From NCBI GenBank assembly GCA_030631125.1, contig DAOVLS010000143.1:1-6386 (forward strand): 6,386 nucleotides of DNA, written 5' to 3'. Numbering within the stretch: the stretch's first letter is position 1; each line of letters starts with the position of its first letter. The notes under the pieces were generated by a model. The model was not told where the DNA came from and searched no databases. It saw nothing but the letters and a program-made list of their open reading frames with translations. This DNA comes from Planctomycetales bacterium. GTDB lineage: Bacteria > Planctomycetota > Phycisphaerae > SM23-33. The translations under genes were made by a program, and so were the position numbers. Below, piece by piece: positions 5,881 to 6,386 of this stretch.

Positions 5881-6386
5881 ATGGGTAAATTGCAGAACAA
5901 CCGCTTGGTTGAAACCTTCGCTGACCTTCGCTCGGCCGGTAGTAAGGCGCTTATGCCTTTTCTCACTGCCGGTTATCCGGACCTGGCGACGACCGCAGCC
6001 TTGCTGAAGGATTTCGAGGCCCGGGGCGTGCGGATTGTTGAATTGGGGATTCCCTTTTCCGATCCGATTGCCGACGGGCCTACGATCCAGGCCTCCTACA
6101 CCGACGCCCTCGCCGCCGGGGTCAGCAGCGAAAAAATCTTCGATATGGTCCGCAAGTATCGTACTGATGGCGGGAATCTCGCGTTGGTTGCGATGGTCAG
6201 TTACTCCATCGTCTTCAAGCACGGCGTGGAGGCGTATCTTGCCGCCGCAGCCGGAGCCGGCTTTGACGGAATCATTATCCCCGACCTGCCGCTGGAGGAG
6301 GCCGCCGAACTGGAACCGCTGGCCGCTTCGGCGGGTCTGGCCAACGTGATGCTTATCGCCCCGACGACCCCGCCGGAGCGTCGGCT
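5881..6386 (+). CDS. trpA: Tryptophan synthase alpha chain, 3' end beyond the window
   Basis: This subunit cleaves indole-3-glycerol phosphate to indole and glyceraldehyde 3-phosphate and passes indole through a tunnel to TrpB. About 168 of an expected 260-270 residues are visible, and the frame is still open at the last base. The N-terminus reads as TrpA (P26-F-L-T-A-G-Y-P-D). Catalytic E54 lies in V-E-L-G-I-P-F-S-D-P and catalytic D65 in A-D-G-P-T-I-Q (E49 and D60 in Salmonella). I133-P-D-L-P-L-E-E is the conserved loop contacting the active site and TrpB. L159-I-A-P-T-T-P-P-E-R is the start of the flexible closing loop region. The usual Y-x-N (or Y-Y-N-P) segment of strand 3 is V106-S-Y-S-I-V-F here, so the common Asn is Ser. 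The ATG at 5881 is the only start codon available upstream of the conserved part. It has no Shine-Dalgarno, only an A-rich leader. It follows trpB as in most trp clusters. Confidence 0.95.
   Translation, partial: MGKLQNNRLVETFADLRSAGSKALMPFLTAGYPDLATTAALLKDFEARGVRIVELGIPFSDPIADGPTIQASYTDALAAGVSSEKIFDMVRKYRTDGGNLALVAMVSYSIVFKHGVEAYLAAAAGAGFDGIIIPDLPLEEAAELEPLAASAGLANVMLIAPTTPPERR

Overview
This window looks like an ordinary chromosomal stretch from a moderately GC-rich environmental bacterium, with every convincing gene on the + strand. A planctomycete-type organism (Phycisphaerae or a relative) is my best guess. The guess rests on a heparinase II/III-type lyase, a creatininase-family amidohydrolase and a xylose-isomerase-like TIM barrel lying together, and on the style of the TrpA sequence. 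It is inference from protein flavour only, because no rRNA or other phylogenetic marker is present.

Layout: (1) bases 1-1959 hold the 3' part of a heparinase II/III-like polysaccharide lyase whose start lies upstream of the window. (2) A short intergenic region (1960-2031) carries a plausible sigma70-type promoter with a perfect TTGACA box and an overlapping inverted repeat. (3) A creatininase-family metallohydrolase (2032-2859) overlaps, at GTGA, a gene for an unrecognised membrane protein with about eight helices (2856-3764). (4) After 74 bases with a strong Shine-Dalgarno comes a sugar phosphate isomerase/epimerase-like protein (3839-4609). (5) After 31 bases containing a small hairpin comes trpB, complete and with all expected catalytic residues (4641-5831). 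(6) After a 49-base spacer with three copies of CACGAATT comes trpA, cut off by the window end (5881-6386).

The first four genes fit carbohydrate or small-molecule catabolism: a lyase releasing uronic-acid sugars, an amidohydrolase, a membrane protein and a sugar isomerase. The last two form tryptophan synthase, which converts indole-3-glycerol phosphate plus serine to tryptophan. The two groups are close enough to be partly co-transcribed, but their translation signals differ. The three middle genes have clear Shine-Dalgarno sequences, while trpB and trpA have none.

I found no mobile element, CRISPR array, RNA gene or defence system, and nothing I would call a new biological system. The points most worth a second look are the unknown membrane protein coupled to the creatininase-family enzyme, the promoter/dyad before that pair, and the short repeat between trpB and trpA.
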